Source: Desulfomonile tiedjei
Lineage (GTDB): Bacteria > Desulfobacterota > Desulfomonilia > Desulfomonilales > Desulfomonilaceae
Length of the DNA: 64,000 nucleotides
Direction of reading: 5' to 3'
Assembly (NCBI GenBank): GCA_016212925.1
Contig: JACRDF010000050.1
Span: forward strand, 62,001 to 126,000
A model generated the notes under the pieces. It had not been told where the DNA came from. It saw nothing but the letters and a program-made list of their open reading frames with translations, and searched no databases. How positions within the stretch are numbered: position 1 is the first letter of the stretch; each line of letters starts with the position of its first letter. Shown here in pieces: positions 29,775-38,953 of the stretch. Position numbers and translations under genes: made by a program.

Positions 29775-30922
29775 CCGGTTCACGCAAATGGTCGATTGCG
29801 GTAACGCTCGCCGTGATATTCGGCGTGGGGCTCGTGTTTGGAATGTGGCTAAAACGTTATAGCTCCGGCAAGCCCCAAGTGATCCAGGCCCCTCCACCGC
29901 GTTATGAAGCGCTGGAGACCGGTGAAGCCGTTGTCATGCGAGTTTACAGGGAAATCAGTCCTTCAGTGGTTAACATAGTGTCAACCACGCTATCTCTGAA
30001 TTTTTTTCAGCAGGTGATACCTCAGACCGGGCAAGGTACCGGCTTTGTCTTAGATTCCAAAGGCAATATTCTTACCAACAGCCACGTCGTGGGCAATGCC
30101 GAAGTGCTGGAAGTGACCTTCATGGGAGGCAAGAAGGTCCAGGGCCGGCTGGTCGGCAAAGATCCCATCAGCGATCTGGCTGTGATCAAGGTGGACCCCT
30201 TTGCCGGAATGGAGGTGGCGCCGCTGGGTGATTCCGACAAACTGGAAGTGGGCCAACGCGTGATAGCGATCGGCAATCCCTTCGGACTCCAGAACACGGT
30301 GACCGCGGGCTTTGTAAGTGCCTTGAATCGCGACATCACGATAGGTCAGCGCACCTTGCCCAGACTTATACAGACCGACGCGGCGATCAATCCCGGAAAC
30401 AGCGGCGGGCCGTTGATAGACTCCAGAGGAGGGGTTATCGGGGTCAACGCAGCATTATACAGTCAGACAGGGAGTTTTTCGGGGATTGGTCTGGCAGTGC
30501 CCATCAATCGCGCAAAGAAGGTTTCATCCCAAATTATTAAGTGGGGCCGCGCTATTTACCCTTGGCTGGGGATCAAGTCGTCAATGGACCTGGAGCCAAA
30601 CCTCGCGAAACAAATGGGCCTGAAACCGGTTCGCGGAATCTTGGTGTTCGAGGTAGTGCCGGGAAGTCCAGCGGCCAAAGCGGGCATCAAGGGAGGCGAT
30701 CGTTTGGACTATCTTCGTGCGGGCTATATGGTCCGACCCATTGTTCTTGGCGGCGATGTCATACTCTCGGTTGACGGGACGCCCACTCCCACACTTGACG
30801 AATTCAACAGCGTCCTTATACAGAAAAACGTAGGGGAAATCTTGCGCCTCGGCTTACTCCGCGGACAGCAGGAGTTCAGTGTGGATGTCACGACCATCGC
30901 GGACCCCGGATCCCAGACGTAG
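29771..30922 (+). CDS. HtrA/DegP-type serine protease with one PDZ domain
   Basis: 383 residues. ATG 29771 overlaps the PBP1A stop by four bases, a sign of translational coupling; a TTG nine bases earlier is less likely. One N-terminal membrane anchor (about 8-27) places the protease in the periplasm. The trypsin-like triad is His105 (TNSHVVG), Asp135 (SDLAVIK) and Ser211 (GNSGGPL). A single PDZ domain occupies about 265-375. This is the DegS/HtrA single-PDZ layout: an envelope stress protease. Coupling to PBP1A suggests joint roles in wall assembly quality control, which is an inference. Confidence 0.93.
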   Translation: MTGSRKWSIAVTLAVIFGVGLVFGMWLKRYSSGKPQVIQAPPPRYEALETGEAVVMRVYREISPSVVNIVSTTLSLNFFQQVIPQTGQGTGFVLDSKGNILTNSHVVGNAEVLEVTFMGGKKVQGRLVGKDPISDLAVIKVDPFAGMEVAPLGDSDKLEVGQRVIAIGNPFGLQNTVTAGFVSALNRDITIGQRTLPRLIQTDAAINPGNSGGPLIDSRGGVIGVNAALYSQTGSFSGIGLAVPINRAKKVSSQIIKWGRAIYPWLGIKSSMDLEPNLAKQMGLKPVRGILVFEVVPGSPAAKAGIKGGDRLDYLRAGYMVRPIVLGGDVILSVDGTPTPTLDEFNSVLIQKNVGEILRLGLLRGQQEFSVDVTTIADPGSQT

Positions 30923-30942
30923 CTGATCCTGCTCCACGTCGA

Positions 30943-31509
30943 TCAATAATCGATTCCCTTTTGGGGCTCGATGCCCTCGCGGTACGCGTGCTTGATTTCG
31001 CTCACCTCCGAGACGGTGTGAGCCCTCTCGATCACCTCGGGATGTGCGTCTCGACCGGTCAACACGAGGTGCATTCTTGGAGGCTTGGAGTCGATCAAAT
31101 CCAGCACCTGGGGCAGATCCACAAGCTTCAGGTGCAGCGCATTATTAATTTCGTCGCAGATTAGGATATCGAACTCGCCCGAGAGCATTTTCTCTTTGGC
31201 CGTTTGGATGGCCTCCTGCGCGTTGGCTCTATGCTCTCGATGCGGGTACGGATTTCCTTGAATACCGCAGAACCCTTTTCCCGTCAGGTGATGTTCCACA
31301 TAGGGAGACAGTTTTTTCAGAGCTTCATATTCGCCCGCGTACATGTCTCCTTTCATGAATTGGAGCAGGCAAACCCGCATCCCATGACCGACCGCACGCA
31401 ACGTCATTCCCAGAGCCGAAGTCGTCTTGCCTTTGCCGTAACCGGTGATTACCACCACGAGGCCGACCTTCTCCTTCGGCTCCAACATCTGCAATTCCAA
31501 TTCTGCCAC
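30943..31509 (-). CDS. cobO: Corrinoid (cob(I)alamin) adenosyltransferase, CobO/BtuR type
   Basis: 188 residues from a GTG at 31507-31509, preceded by GGAGGT nine bases away; a TTG eight codons upstream lies before that site and is rejected. The P-loop GYGKGKTTSALGM (about 24-36), then LLQFMKGD and a Walker-B-like ILICDEI, followed by LVLTGRDAHPEVIERA, identify the CobA/CobO/BtuR family, which transfers adenosyl from ATP to the corrin cobalt. Adenosylcobalamin or other corrinoids suit an anaerobe of this kind. It converges on the HtrA gene with a 20-bp gap. No cobalamin riboswitch was recognised upstream. Confidence 0.92.
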   Translation of the reverse strand: MAELELQMLEPKEKVGLVVVITGYGKGKTTSALGMTLRAVGHGMRVCLLQFMKGDMYAGEYEALKKLSPYVEHHLTGKGFCGIQGNPYPHREHRANAQEAIQTAKEKMLSGEFDILICDEINNALHLKLVDLPQVLDLIDSKPPRMHLVLTGRDAHPEVIERAHTVSEVSEIKHAYREGIEPQKGIDY

Positions 31510-31622
31510 AGTTCCGCCACCTCCGGTTTCCAATAGGTGTACATAATTTAAGGTGACGGGAGTCCCTTAGCCAGAGTAGTCGATCATGGCTTGACTTTGC
31601 ATATTACAGGGTGGGAGCAGAC

Positions 31623-32069
31623 CTAGTCCACCGGCACCAATTCTATCTCTTCCGCCGCTTTGTGGCTGACAGGTTGTTGATGCCTTCCGAACAGGTATCC
31701 GATAAACGCCCAACTCATCCAACTGCCGCCGAAAAATCCACCCGAGCCGCCGAAGGCCGATCTAGGCGCAGCTTGCTGCCCAACGGCCGCGCCAGGGGCG
31801 GCACCGGTAGCGGACTGGCCTTTCAGCATGTCGGCCGGTGTTTTGGCTGATGGATTCAGACCCAGATCTTGTATGCCTCCGGCCTTTCCGGAGACGTCGC
31901 CCGGCTTGGCTTGGGGGACAGCGGGCTGAACAGGCTTTGGGGTGTACAGTTTGTTTCCTGAGGTGTATCCGCCAGAACCACGGGAAACACCCTTGGGACC
32001 TGCCAGGGCCAGAGCTACAGATGTAAGGACCATGACTACAGCGAGTGCAATTGCCACCTGCTTCTTCAT
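31623..32069 (-). CDS. Small secreted Gly/Pro-rich protein
   Basis: 148 residues, ATG at 32067-32069 preceded by AGGAGAT. The signal peptide is MKKQVAIALAVVMVLTSVALALA. The mature part is rich in Gly, Pro and Ala (SRGSGGYTSGNKLY, QPAVPQAKPGD), with a Gly-rich block (FGGSGGFFGGS) next to a hydrophobic segment (WMSWAFIGYLFGR) near the C-terminus, which could insert into a membrane. I recognise no family. It is divergent from hypF and 113 bp upstream of cobO on the same strand. Confidence 0.6.
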   Translation of the reverse strand: MKKQVAIALAVVMVLTSVALALAGPKGVSRGSGGYTSGNKLYTPKPVQPAVPQAKPGDVSGKAGGIQDLGLNPSAKTPADMLKGQSATGAAPGAAVGQQAAPRSAFGGSGGFFGGSWMSWAFIGYLFGRHQQPVSHKAAEEIELVPVD

Positions 32070-32320
32070 TTTATCTCCTGCTATTCAAAGGGGTGAGCAT
32101 CCAATTATATAAGTTTCCCGGAATCGAATCCGGTTCGCCCTCAGCCAGTACATAACCCTCTTTGTTCGGAAGGGCAACCGATAAAGTGGCGCGAATCCCC
32201 AGGACTGAAGGTTCTCCCGATGGGATTTGGCCTTTTTTGGCCATGCTTTTCCACAAGCCCTTCCTTTTGTCGACTGGAAGCGTTAATCTGACTAGCATAC
32301 AAAGCTCTAACCAGGACAAA

Positions 32321-34723
32321 ATGGTGAAACTCACCGAGTCTGAAGCGGCCTCAGGAATCCCCGCGGACGAAGGAAAAATCCGTAAGCACATCGTTCTTAC
32401 CGGCATTCTCCAAGGCATTGGATGTCGGCCGACCGTATTCCGTTTAGCTTCAAGGATGGGGCTGGCGGGATGGATAATTAACACCACGAGCAAAGTAATA
32501 ATAGAAATTGAAGGGTCAGTCGATCAGTGCTCGGGTTTCATGAAGGAACTCCCCGTTGCAATTCCTCTACCGGGCAGGATCGACAGTATCTCCGAACAAA
32601 CGGTTCGGCCGGTCGGCGAACAGGGGTTTCGGATAAAACAAAGTCTCCACAGCGAACGTTCAATTACACCCATCCCTCCGGATGTCGCTGTCTGCTCTGA
32701 CTGTGTGAAAGAGCTGTTCAACCCTGACGACCCGCGCTTTCTGTATCCATTCATAACTTGCACTCTGTGCGGTCCCCGCTTCACTGTGGTGCGATCGTTT
32801 CCGTACGATCGCGAGCGCACCAGCATGGCGGACTTCACCATGTGTGACCGATGCCGGTGGGAATATGAGTCCCCAGGAGATCGCCGTTTCCATTCGCAAA
32901 CCAATTCCTGCCCGGAATGCGGGCCTCGATTGACCCTTACGGACGCCCGGGGTAACTCGATGGACGGCAACCCGATGATCGGGGCGATTCGGTTGCTGAT
33001 GAACGGCAAGACAGTAGGAGTCAAAGGTATTGGCGGCTTCCATCTGGCCTGCAATGCTCTGGATGAGGACGCGGTGAAACTCCTGCGTGAACGCAAAGGA
33101 CGCGCAGAAAAGCCCTTTGCAGTGATGATGCCGGACCTTGACACTGCTCGGCGCTACTGTTCCCTTGACCGGCAAGAAGAAGACCTTCTGAAGTCACCTA
33201 TGGCGCCAATTGTGTTGGCCAAAGCCAAGGGTGAAAATCTTGCATCCGGGGTCGCTCCCTTCATGGGGACCCTGGGGGTTATGTTGCCCTACTCTCCTGT
33301 TCATCATCTGTTATTTCGCCACCCTGCGTTGGCTCCGGGCGATCGGCCGAACGCCCTGGTGATGACTTCCGGCAACCGCTCGGAAGAGCCGATCGTACGA
33401 GATAATACAGAGGCCCTGGAGAGGTTATCGGGCCTTGTTGACGCGTTCTTGTTCCACGACCGGGAGATCGTCCTCCGCACGGACGATTCCATTTTTCGAG
33501 TTATTGCAGGTCGCCCCACTGTTTTTCGCAGATCCAGGGGCCTTGTGCCGGGGGGATTCAACCTCTCCAGGTGCTCCCCCATGCCTGGCGGATGCCGAGG
33601 ATCATCGGGTAGTCTCCGCGACATCACCCACGGCCTTGATCCTGTGGTGCTCGGCGCGGGCGGTGATTTGAAAAACGCGCCGGCCATAATTAAAGGGGAT
33701 CACGCCGTGCCGGGGCCTCATGTGGGGGATCTGGCCACGCCCGTTGCGCAAGAGTATTTCAGCCAGTCAATAAGGGTGCTTACAGGATATCTCGATGCAG
33801 CGCCCGAAATAGTCGCCGTGGACCCCCATCCGGAATATTTCAGCCATAACATAGGGCTGGAAATGGGTCCCCAGGTGGAAGAGGTCTTCCATCATCACGC
33901 GCATGCCGTCAGCCTCCTCTTTCAGTACGGCTCGCAAGGACCCGCCCTGTTTGCTGTGTTCGACGGGACCGGTTACGGGACCGATGGAACGATCTGGGGT
34001 GGAGAATTCCTCCTGGCCGACCAGGAAGGTTTTAGCCGGTTGGCCCACATAGGACTCTTCCCGCTTCCGGGAGGAGAAGCGGCCATACGCGAACCAATGC
34101 GAATTCTCGCGGGCTTGCTGGCCATGGCAGGGGCCGGGGACCTTCCCGAGGACGTGATTCCGCTTTTCAACGAAACCGGTGGCCGTTACAGACTGTGGAT
34201 CGAGGCATTCAGGAAAAACATAAACGCGCCCTTAACCTCATCCGCGGGCAGACTGTTCGACGCGGCTGCGGCCGCGATAGGATTTCGCCGCCAGGTCACC
34301 TTTGAAGGCGAAGCTGCAATGTGGCTGGAAGGGATAGCCGACATCAACGAACCAAGTCGGTACAGCTTAAGATTTGTGGAAGGGGAACCATTGATAATCG
34401 ATCCCGCTACCTTGATTCTGGAAGTAGCGCGGGATATTCTTCAGGGAGTCACGGCCGAAAAAGTCTCGGCTCGTTTTCATAATACCGTGGCAGGGATGGT
34501 CGCTGAGACGCTTTCAAGGCTGGCCTTGCAGACAGGGGTAGATACCGTGGGCCTGACCGGAGGCTGTTTCCAGAATAGGCTCCTGACTGAGCGTACCGCG
34601 ACTTTGCTCGAAAAAATGGGACATAAGGTTCTTCTCCATGACGCAGTGCCGCCCAATGACGGGGGAATCGCCCTCGGTCAGGCGGTTGCAGCGAGGTCTC
34701 GCCGGCGACGCAAGGAAGGCTAG
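32321..34723 (+). CDS. hypF: Carbamoyltransferase HypF
   Basis: 800 residues from ATG 32321, preceded by AGGA. The frame runs open to 32162, but the acylphosphatase domain (about 22-107, ILQGIGCRPTVFRLA) fits this start. Two zinc-finger blocks follow (CSDC...CTLC at 125-150, then CDRC...CPEC), then a YrdC/Sua5-like domain and a Kae1-like domain with HHHAHAVS. HypF makes the carbamoyl-adenylate used to thiocarbamoylate the HypE C-terminal Cys, the source of the CN ligands of [NiFe]-hydrogenase. It leads the hypF-C-D-E cluster; hypC starts 60 bp downstream. hypA and hypB are not in the window. Confidence 0.96.
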   Translation: MVKLTESEAASGIPADEGKIRKHIVLTGILQGIGCRPTVFRLASRMGLAGWIINTTSKVIIEIEGSVDQCSGFMKELPVAIPLPGRIDSISEQTVRPVGEQGFRIKQSLHSERSITPIPPDVAVCSDCVKELFNPDDPRFLYPFITCTLCGPRFTVVRSFPYDRERTSMADFTMCDRCRWEYESPGDRRFHSQTNSCPECGPRLTLTDARGNSMDGNPMIGAIRLLMNGKTVGVKGIGGFHLACNALDEDAVKLLRERKGRAEKPFAVMMPDLDTARRYCSLDRQEEDLLKSPMAPIVLAKAKGENLASGVAPFMGTLGVMLPYSPVHHLLFRHPALAPGDRPNALVMTSGNRSEEPIVRDNTEALERLSGLVDAFLFHDREIVLRTDDSIFRVIAGRPTVFRRSRGLVPGGFNLSRCSPMPGGCRGSSGSLRDITHGLDPVVLGAGGDLKNAPAIIKGDHAVPGPHVGDLATPVAQEYFSQSIRVLTGYLDAAPEIVAVDPHPEYFSHNIGLEMGPQVEEVFHHHAHAVSLLFQYGSQGPALFAVFDGTGYGTDGTIWGGEFLLADQEGFSRLAHIGLFPLPGGEAAIREPMRILAGLLAMAGAGDLPEDVIPLFNETGGRYRLWIEAFRKNINAPLTSSAGRLFDAAAAAIGFRRQVTFEGEAAMWLEGIADINEPSRYSLRFVEGEPLIIDPATLILEVARDILQGVTAEKVSARFHNTVAGMVAETLSRLALQTGVDTVGLTGGCFQNRLLTERTATLLEKMGHKVLLHDAVPPNDGGIALGQAVAARSRRRRKEG

Positions 34724-34783
34724 CGACTGCTGGGGAAACTCGTTTGCGCAACTACCGAACTTTGATGTAAGAGGTCACTCGAT

Positions 34784-35023
34784 ATGTGTTTGGCAGTTCC
34801 AATGAAACTCATCGAAATCACGGGAAAAGGAACGGGCAAAGTGGACTCCGGCGGCGTTAAGACGGATGTCAGCTTGATGATGATACCGCATGCCCGCGTG
34901 GGTGATTACATCATCATTCACGCGGGATTCGGGATAGAGGTGCTCAATCCCGAAGAGGCCGAAATCAGGCTCGACATCTTCAGGGAACTCGCTGCTGCGA
35001 CGGCCAGACTGGAGGAAACGTGA
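34784..35023 (+). CDS. hypC: Hydrogenase maturation chaperone HypC
   Basis: 79 residues starting MCLAVPMKLIEI. The Cys directly after the start Met is the family's essential residue, which binds the Fe(CN)2CO intermediate and HypD. The rest is the usual small OB-fold (KTDVSLMMIPHARVGDYIIIHAGFGIEVL). The tga stop overlaps the GTG start of hypD. It delivers the iron centre to the hydrogenase large subunit. Confidence 0.97.
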   Translation: MCLAVPMKLIEITGKGTGKVDSGGVKTDVSLMMIPHARVGDYIIIHAGFGIEVLNPEEAEIRLDIFRELAAATARLEET

Positions 35024-36099
35024 ATCCGGCCGATGAAAGCCGTACGGCAAAGGCCTTGGCCCAAGAAATCGGAGAGATCTGTAGCAAGACTTCGGGGCCT
35101 CTGCGCTTTATGGAAGTGTGCGGCACTCACACCATGGCTGTCCACGCCGCGGGCCTCAAGAGCCTATTCCCGGACAACTTGTTCCTCGTTTCCGGCCCTG
35201 GTTGTCCAGTCTGCGTTACTGAAAAGCGCTTCATCGACGAGGCCATGCTAATTGGGCAGCAACATGACGCGTGCATGGCAACCTTCGGAGACTTAGTAAG
35301 AGTTCCAGGGTCGTTCGGCTCGTTGGCCACGTTCCGATCTGAAGGTGGGACGGTGCGGGTCGTGTACTCGCCCATGGATGCAATTGACATAGCTGCTGCA
35401 GTCTCGCCTCGTCCTGTTGTGTTCCTTGGAGTGGGCTTCGAGACCACGATTCCGACAATCGCGGCAACGCTCAAGACCGCTCTGGCACGCGGAACCGAGA
35501 ACCTCTTTGTGCTTCCGGCTTTCAAGACCATACACCCACCGCTGAGAATCCTGGCCGCTAAGGAAGATCTCCATGGCTTTTTGCTGCCCGGCCACGTTTC
35601 AGCGATCATAGGGTCGGACAGCTATGAATATTTGGTGCGTGATTTTCGCAAGCCCGGCGCGGTCGCGGGTTTCGAGGCGCTGGATATATTGCTGGCTCTG
35701 AGAGACCTGGTTCGAATGGCCGTGGACAAGTCGCCGGCAATAATTAATGATTACAAACGAGTGGTCAGGAGCGAAGGCAACCCCGTTGCTCGCGCCGTAG
35801 TGGATGAGGTCTTTGAGGTTAGCGATGCTTCATGGCGAGGGCTGGGCCTGATTCCAGGCAGCGGCCTTGCTTTGAAAGGTCCCTATGCGCGGTTCGACGC
35901 GGCGAAGAGTTTCCCCGTAGAAGTTCCCGAGGCGAAGGACGATCCTCGCTGCCTGTGTGCTGCAATCCTCACAGGAGCCAAGACACCGGACCGATGCGGC
36001 CTTTTCGGCAAGGAATGCACCCCCGAGGACCCTGTTGGCCCGTGCATGGTTTCGTCCGAAGGGACTTGCGCGGCATATTACAAATATGGAGCGGCCTGA
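35020..36099 (+). CDS. hypD: Hydrogenase iron-ligand assembly protein HypD
   Basis: 359 residues from GTG 35020, overlapping the hypC stop by four bases and preceded by GGAGGAAA. Characteristic motifs are EVCGTHTMAVH (about 30-40), SGPGCPVCVT (about 63-72), GVGFETTIPT, and the C-terminal cysteines around CLCAAILTGAKTPDRCGLF, which include ligands of the [4Fe-4S] cluster. HypD with HypC is the scaffold on which the Fe(CN)2CO unit is built, receiving cyanide from HypE. Confidence 0.97.
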   Translation: MNPADESRTAKALAQEIGEICSKTSGPLRFMEVCGTHTMAVHAAGLKSLFPDNLFLVSGPGCPVCVTEKRFIDEAMLIGQQHDACMATFGDLVRVPGSFGSLATFRSEGGTVRVVYSPMDAIDIAAAVSPRPVVFLGVGFETTIPTIAATLKTALARGTENLFVLPAFKTIHPPLRILAAKEDLHGFLLPGHVSAIIGSDSYEYLVRDFRKPGAVAGFEALDILLALRDLVRMAVDKSPAIINDYKRVVRSEGNPVARAVVDEVFEVSDASWRGLGLIPGSGLALKGPYARFDAAKSFPVEVPEAKDDPRCLCAAILTGAKTPDRCGLFGKECTPEDPVGPCMVSSEGTCAAYYKYGAA

Positions 36100-36103
36100 G
36101 AGC

Positions 36104-37123
36104 ATGGCCAGAAAACCCGACACGAGAATACTCCTGGGGCACGGCGGAGGCGGCCGCATGACCGGAAGGCTCATCCGCGAGATGATCCTGCCGAAACTGG
36201 ATCGCGGGCAACTCGGAGCATTGCCTGACTCGGTGGTCCTTTCCGGACTGGGAGCGGCTATAGCCTATACCACGGACTCCTTCGTGGTCTCGCCCATTTT
36301 CTTCCCCGGAGGTGACATCGGCTCCCTGGCGGTTCACGGCACCTGCAACGATCTGGCCTGTTCCGCGGCACGGCCTCTATTCTTGTCTTTGGGGCTAATA
36401 CTTGAAGAAGGCTTTCCCATGGACCAGTTGGAGACCATCCTTCGCTCCATATCCCGAGCCGCGGACGAGGCAGGCGTGGAGATCGTGACCGGCGACACCA
36501 AGGTGGTTCCAAAAGGAAGCGCGGACGGAATATTTATCAACACTTCCGGAATTGGACAGATTAACGGTTCCGTAAGGCCATCCCCCGAGAAAATTGCAGA
36601 GACTGACCTGATTCTGGTTAGCGGGCCCGTGGGAAATCACGGCATGGCCGTTATGCTGAGTCGCGCGGAGTTTTCCTTCGACTTTGACCTCAAATCGGAT
36701 TCCGCATCTGTCTGGCCGGTGGTGGAGCGCCTTATGGAACTCGGTGACGGCCTCCGATTCCTTCGAGATCCCACCCGCGGAGGCCTTGCAGCGACTCTCA
36801 ACGAAATAGCTCACATGACCGGTAAAGAGATCAGAGTGGACGAAGCGGCTATACCGCTCGACGAATCCGTGTCGTCTGCCTCGGAAATTCTTGGAATAGA
36901 TCCGCTCCAGGCAGCCAACGAAGGAAAAATCATCGCGGTGATAGCCAGCGACAAAGGTCAAGAAGCTTTGGATCTGTTGAAAGAATGCCCCATAGCCCGC
37001 GGAGCTTCCATAATCGGTGAAATCACTTCCACGAATCTGTCCCGTGTAGTCATGACGACTCGAATCGGCGGCTCCAGGGTGGTTTCGGAGCCATCGGGGG
37101 AGCTTCTACCGCGGATTTGTTAG
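36104..37123 (+). CDS. hypE: Carbamoyl dehydratase HypE
   Basis: 339 residues from ATG 36104, four bases after hypD; an in-frame ATG at 36086 inside hypD is possible but lacks a ribosome site. Near the start is ILLGHGGGGRMTGRLI, the glycine-rich ATP-binding region of the PurM-like family. The protein ends PRIC: the C-terminal Cys is the residue that HypF carbamoylates and HypE dehydrates to the thiocyanate. It completes the HypCDE assembly complex. Confidence 0.97.
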   Translation: MARKPDTRILLGHGGGGRMTGRLIREMILPKLDRGQLGALPDSVVLSGLGAAIAYTTDSFVVSPIFFPGGDIGSLAVHGTCNDLACSAARPLFLSLGLILEEGFPMDQLETILRSISRAADEAGVEIVTGDTKVVPKGSADGIFINTSGIGQINGSVRPSPEKIAETDLILVSGPVGNHGMAVMLSRAEFSFDFDLKSDSASVWPVVERLMELGDGLRFLRDPTRGGLAATLNEIAHMTGKEIRVDEAAIPLDESVSSASEILGIDPLQAANEGKIIAVIASDKGQEALDLLKECPIARGASIIGEITSTNLSRVVMTTRIGGSRVVSEPSGELLPRIC

Positions 37124-37428
37124 TGCAGTGGTTCTGCGATCGCTTCGCAGTCCCGTGCGACCCCGCTCCCATTTATTTCCACTCCAAAAAGCCATCCGGT
37201 CCATGAAATTGAATTGACCTCCGCCGCGGTTACAATTACAAATGAAAATCTAACCGGGCGCTGCACCAATTCGCCTTCCAAGAGGAAATCTCGCGGATTG
37301 GCTGTAGCCAGGGCACGGCATACCGTGCCCCTTGCAGCCGCTTGAGGGAGGTCATTCCTTGAATCCACCTTGACACTCCCTGTTAGCAAGCGGCTCGGTT
37401 TCAGTCCGATCTATTGAAGGGGCGCCAA
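37124..37428. other. Intergenic region with REP-like hairpin
   Basis: 305 bp between hypE and the glutamate dehydrogenase gene. GGGCACGG at 37311-37318 pairs with CCGTGCCC at 37323-37330, flanked by matching GCTG and CAGC. There is no U-tract. I see no gene. Confidence 0.5.
37311..37330. repeat. REP-like palindrome, GGGCACGG type
   Basis: An 8-bp perfect stem around a 4-nt loop. A related palindrome, with an 11-bp stem and CACG core, lies at 56875-56901. Confidence 0.6.
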
Positions 37429-38760
37429 ATGACGGATCAACCCGAGGAATCAAGAAAAGGCGGTCACACCTGCTCGGTCTCCATCTCGGAGAGCCTGCTG
37501 CGGAGGCCTCCCACGGGTGAGGAGAACGCCTATGCAAATGCTCTGGCACAATTTGAAAGAGCCATTTCTCACTTGAAGATAAAAAAAGGCGTCGCGGACA
37601 CCCTTAGATATCCCAGGCGCGAATTGTCCGTATCGTTCCCGGTCGTGATGGACGACCATGAAATCAAGATGTTTCGGGGCTACCGGGTACACCACTCATT
37701 CGCGAGGGGTCCGACGAAAGGCGGCATCCGGTATGCGCCGACAGTCACTCTCGATGAAGTGCGCGCCCTCGCCATGTGGATGACCTGGAAGTGCGCCCTG
37801 ATGAACCTCCCTTACGGTGGGGCGAAAGGCGGCGTGGTATGCGATCCCAAGGCGCTTTCTCTCCGGGAACTGGAGCGCCTGACTCGGCGCTACGCAACCG
37901 AAATTAGTATCTTGATGGGCCCCGAAAGCGACATTCCGGCTCCGGACGTGGGTACCAATGCCCAAGTGATGGCGTGGATCATGGATACGTACTCCATGCA
38001 CAAAGGGTTTTCGGTCCCTGCGGTTGTGACAGGTAAGCCGGTCGAAATAGGCGGATCGCTGGGCAGGACCGAGGCCACAGGCAGAGGCGTGGCTGTAACG
38101 ATGCTGGAAGCGTTGAGACTCAAGGGCATGGGCACAGGCAATGTTACCGTGGCGGTGCAAGGGTTCGGCAACGTGGGCTCGGTGGCGGCCCGCCTGTCTC
38201 ATGATTTGGGGCTCAAAGTGGTGGCTGTTAGCAGCTCTCGAGGAGCGATTTACAAAGGAGACGGTCTCGACCCGGTCGCCGTAACCAGGCATGCTGAGGA
38301 AGCCGGTGGCATTAACGACTTTCCCGGCGCGGATAACATTACCAATGAAGATCTCCTGACCCTGGACTGTGACGTCCTGATTGCCGCGGCCGTGGAAAAT
38401 CAGATCACTTCTCGCAACGCCGATAAGATCAAGGCGAAAATCGTTGCTGAAGGCGCCAACGGCCCTACCACCCCGGAAGCTGATGAAATCCTCGGCGACC
38501 GAGGGGTTTTTGTAATACCGGACATACTCTGCAACGCGGGCGGAGTTACGGTAAGCTACCTGGAATGGGTACAGGACCTGCAATCCTTCTTCTGGCCCGT
38601 CGAAGAAATAAACCTTAAGCTCGAAAAACTTATGAAGAAGGCATTCGAAAGCGTACTGGACTGCGCCCGCTTCTATAACGTCCCGCACCGTGAAGCCGCG
38701 CAAATCCTCGCGATCGAACGTATCGCCAATGCTATAATGATAAGAGGCATCTACCCGTAA
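37429..38760 (+). CDS. gdhA: Glutamate dehydrogenase
   Basis: 443 residues from ATG 37429, preceded by AAGGGG; a TTG at 37414 is also in frame. The Glu/Leu/Phe/Val dehydrogenase motifs are all present: RGPTKGGIRYAP, LPYGGAKGGVVCDP with the catalytic Lys, PAPDVGTN with the catalytic Asp, and the Rossmann loop VAVQGFGNVGSVAA. It interconverts glutamate with 2-oxoglutarate and ammonia. The length and the GFGNVG loop suit NAD- or dual-specific hexameric enzymes; the cofactor cannot be fixed by eye. It is a single gene after the hyp cluster. Confidence 0.94.
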   Translation: MTDQPEESRKGGHTCSVSISESLLRRPPTGEENAYANALAQFERAISHLKIKKGVADTLRYPRRELSVSFPVVMDDHEIKMFRGYRVHHSFARGPTKGGIRYAPTVTLDEVRALAMWMTWKCALMNLPYGGAKGGVVCDPKALSLRELERLTRRYATEISILMGPESDIPAPDVGTNAQVMAWIMDTYSMHKGFSVPAVVTGKPVEIGGSLGRTEATGRGVAVTMLEALRLKGMGTGNVTVAVQGFGNVGSVAARLSHDLGLKVVAVSSSRGAIYKGDGLDPVAVTRHAEEAGGINDFPGADNITNEDLLTLDCDVLIAAAVENQITSRNADKIKAKIVAEGANGPTTPEADEILGDRGVFVIPDILCNAGGVTVSYLEWVQDLQSFFWPVEEINLKLEKLMKKAFESVLDCARFYNVPHREAAQILAIERIANAIMIRGIYP

Positions 38761-38953
38761 ACGGCCCCGAGGAATGCAGGGACGCGGTTCCGGGCCGCGA
38801 GGCAGGAGTCATTCGTTGCTTGGGATCTCCGCCGGGGATCGGCAGTGTCTGGTTTGTTCCGCACTTATTCCACGTCCTGACGGCACCACGGCGTAAGACC
38901 TTTGCCAACCGCCCAAACCGGCCACAACTACGATTCATGGAGAGGAGGATATC

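Noticed and set aside
31510-31622. Cobalamin riboswitch upstream of cobO
   Set aside because: The gap of 113 bp is too short and I do not see the B12-box core.
32162-32320. Upstream extension of hypF
   Set aside because: It adds residues before the acylphosphatase domain that have no counterpart, and ATG 32321 has a ribosome site.
37696-38703. 335-codon open frame on the minus strand
   Set aside because: It is antisense to the whole glutamate dehydrogenase gene, which has all family motifs; the minus frame has no domain or ribosome site.
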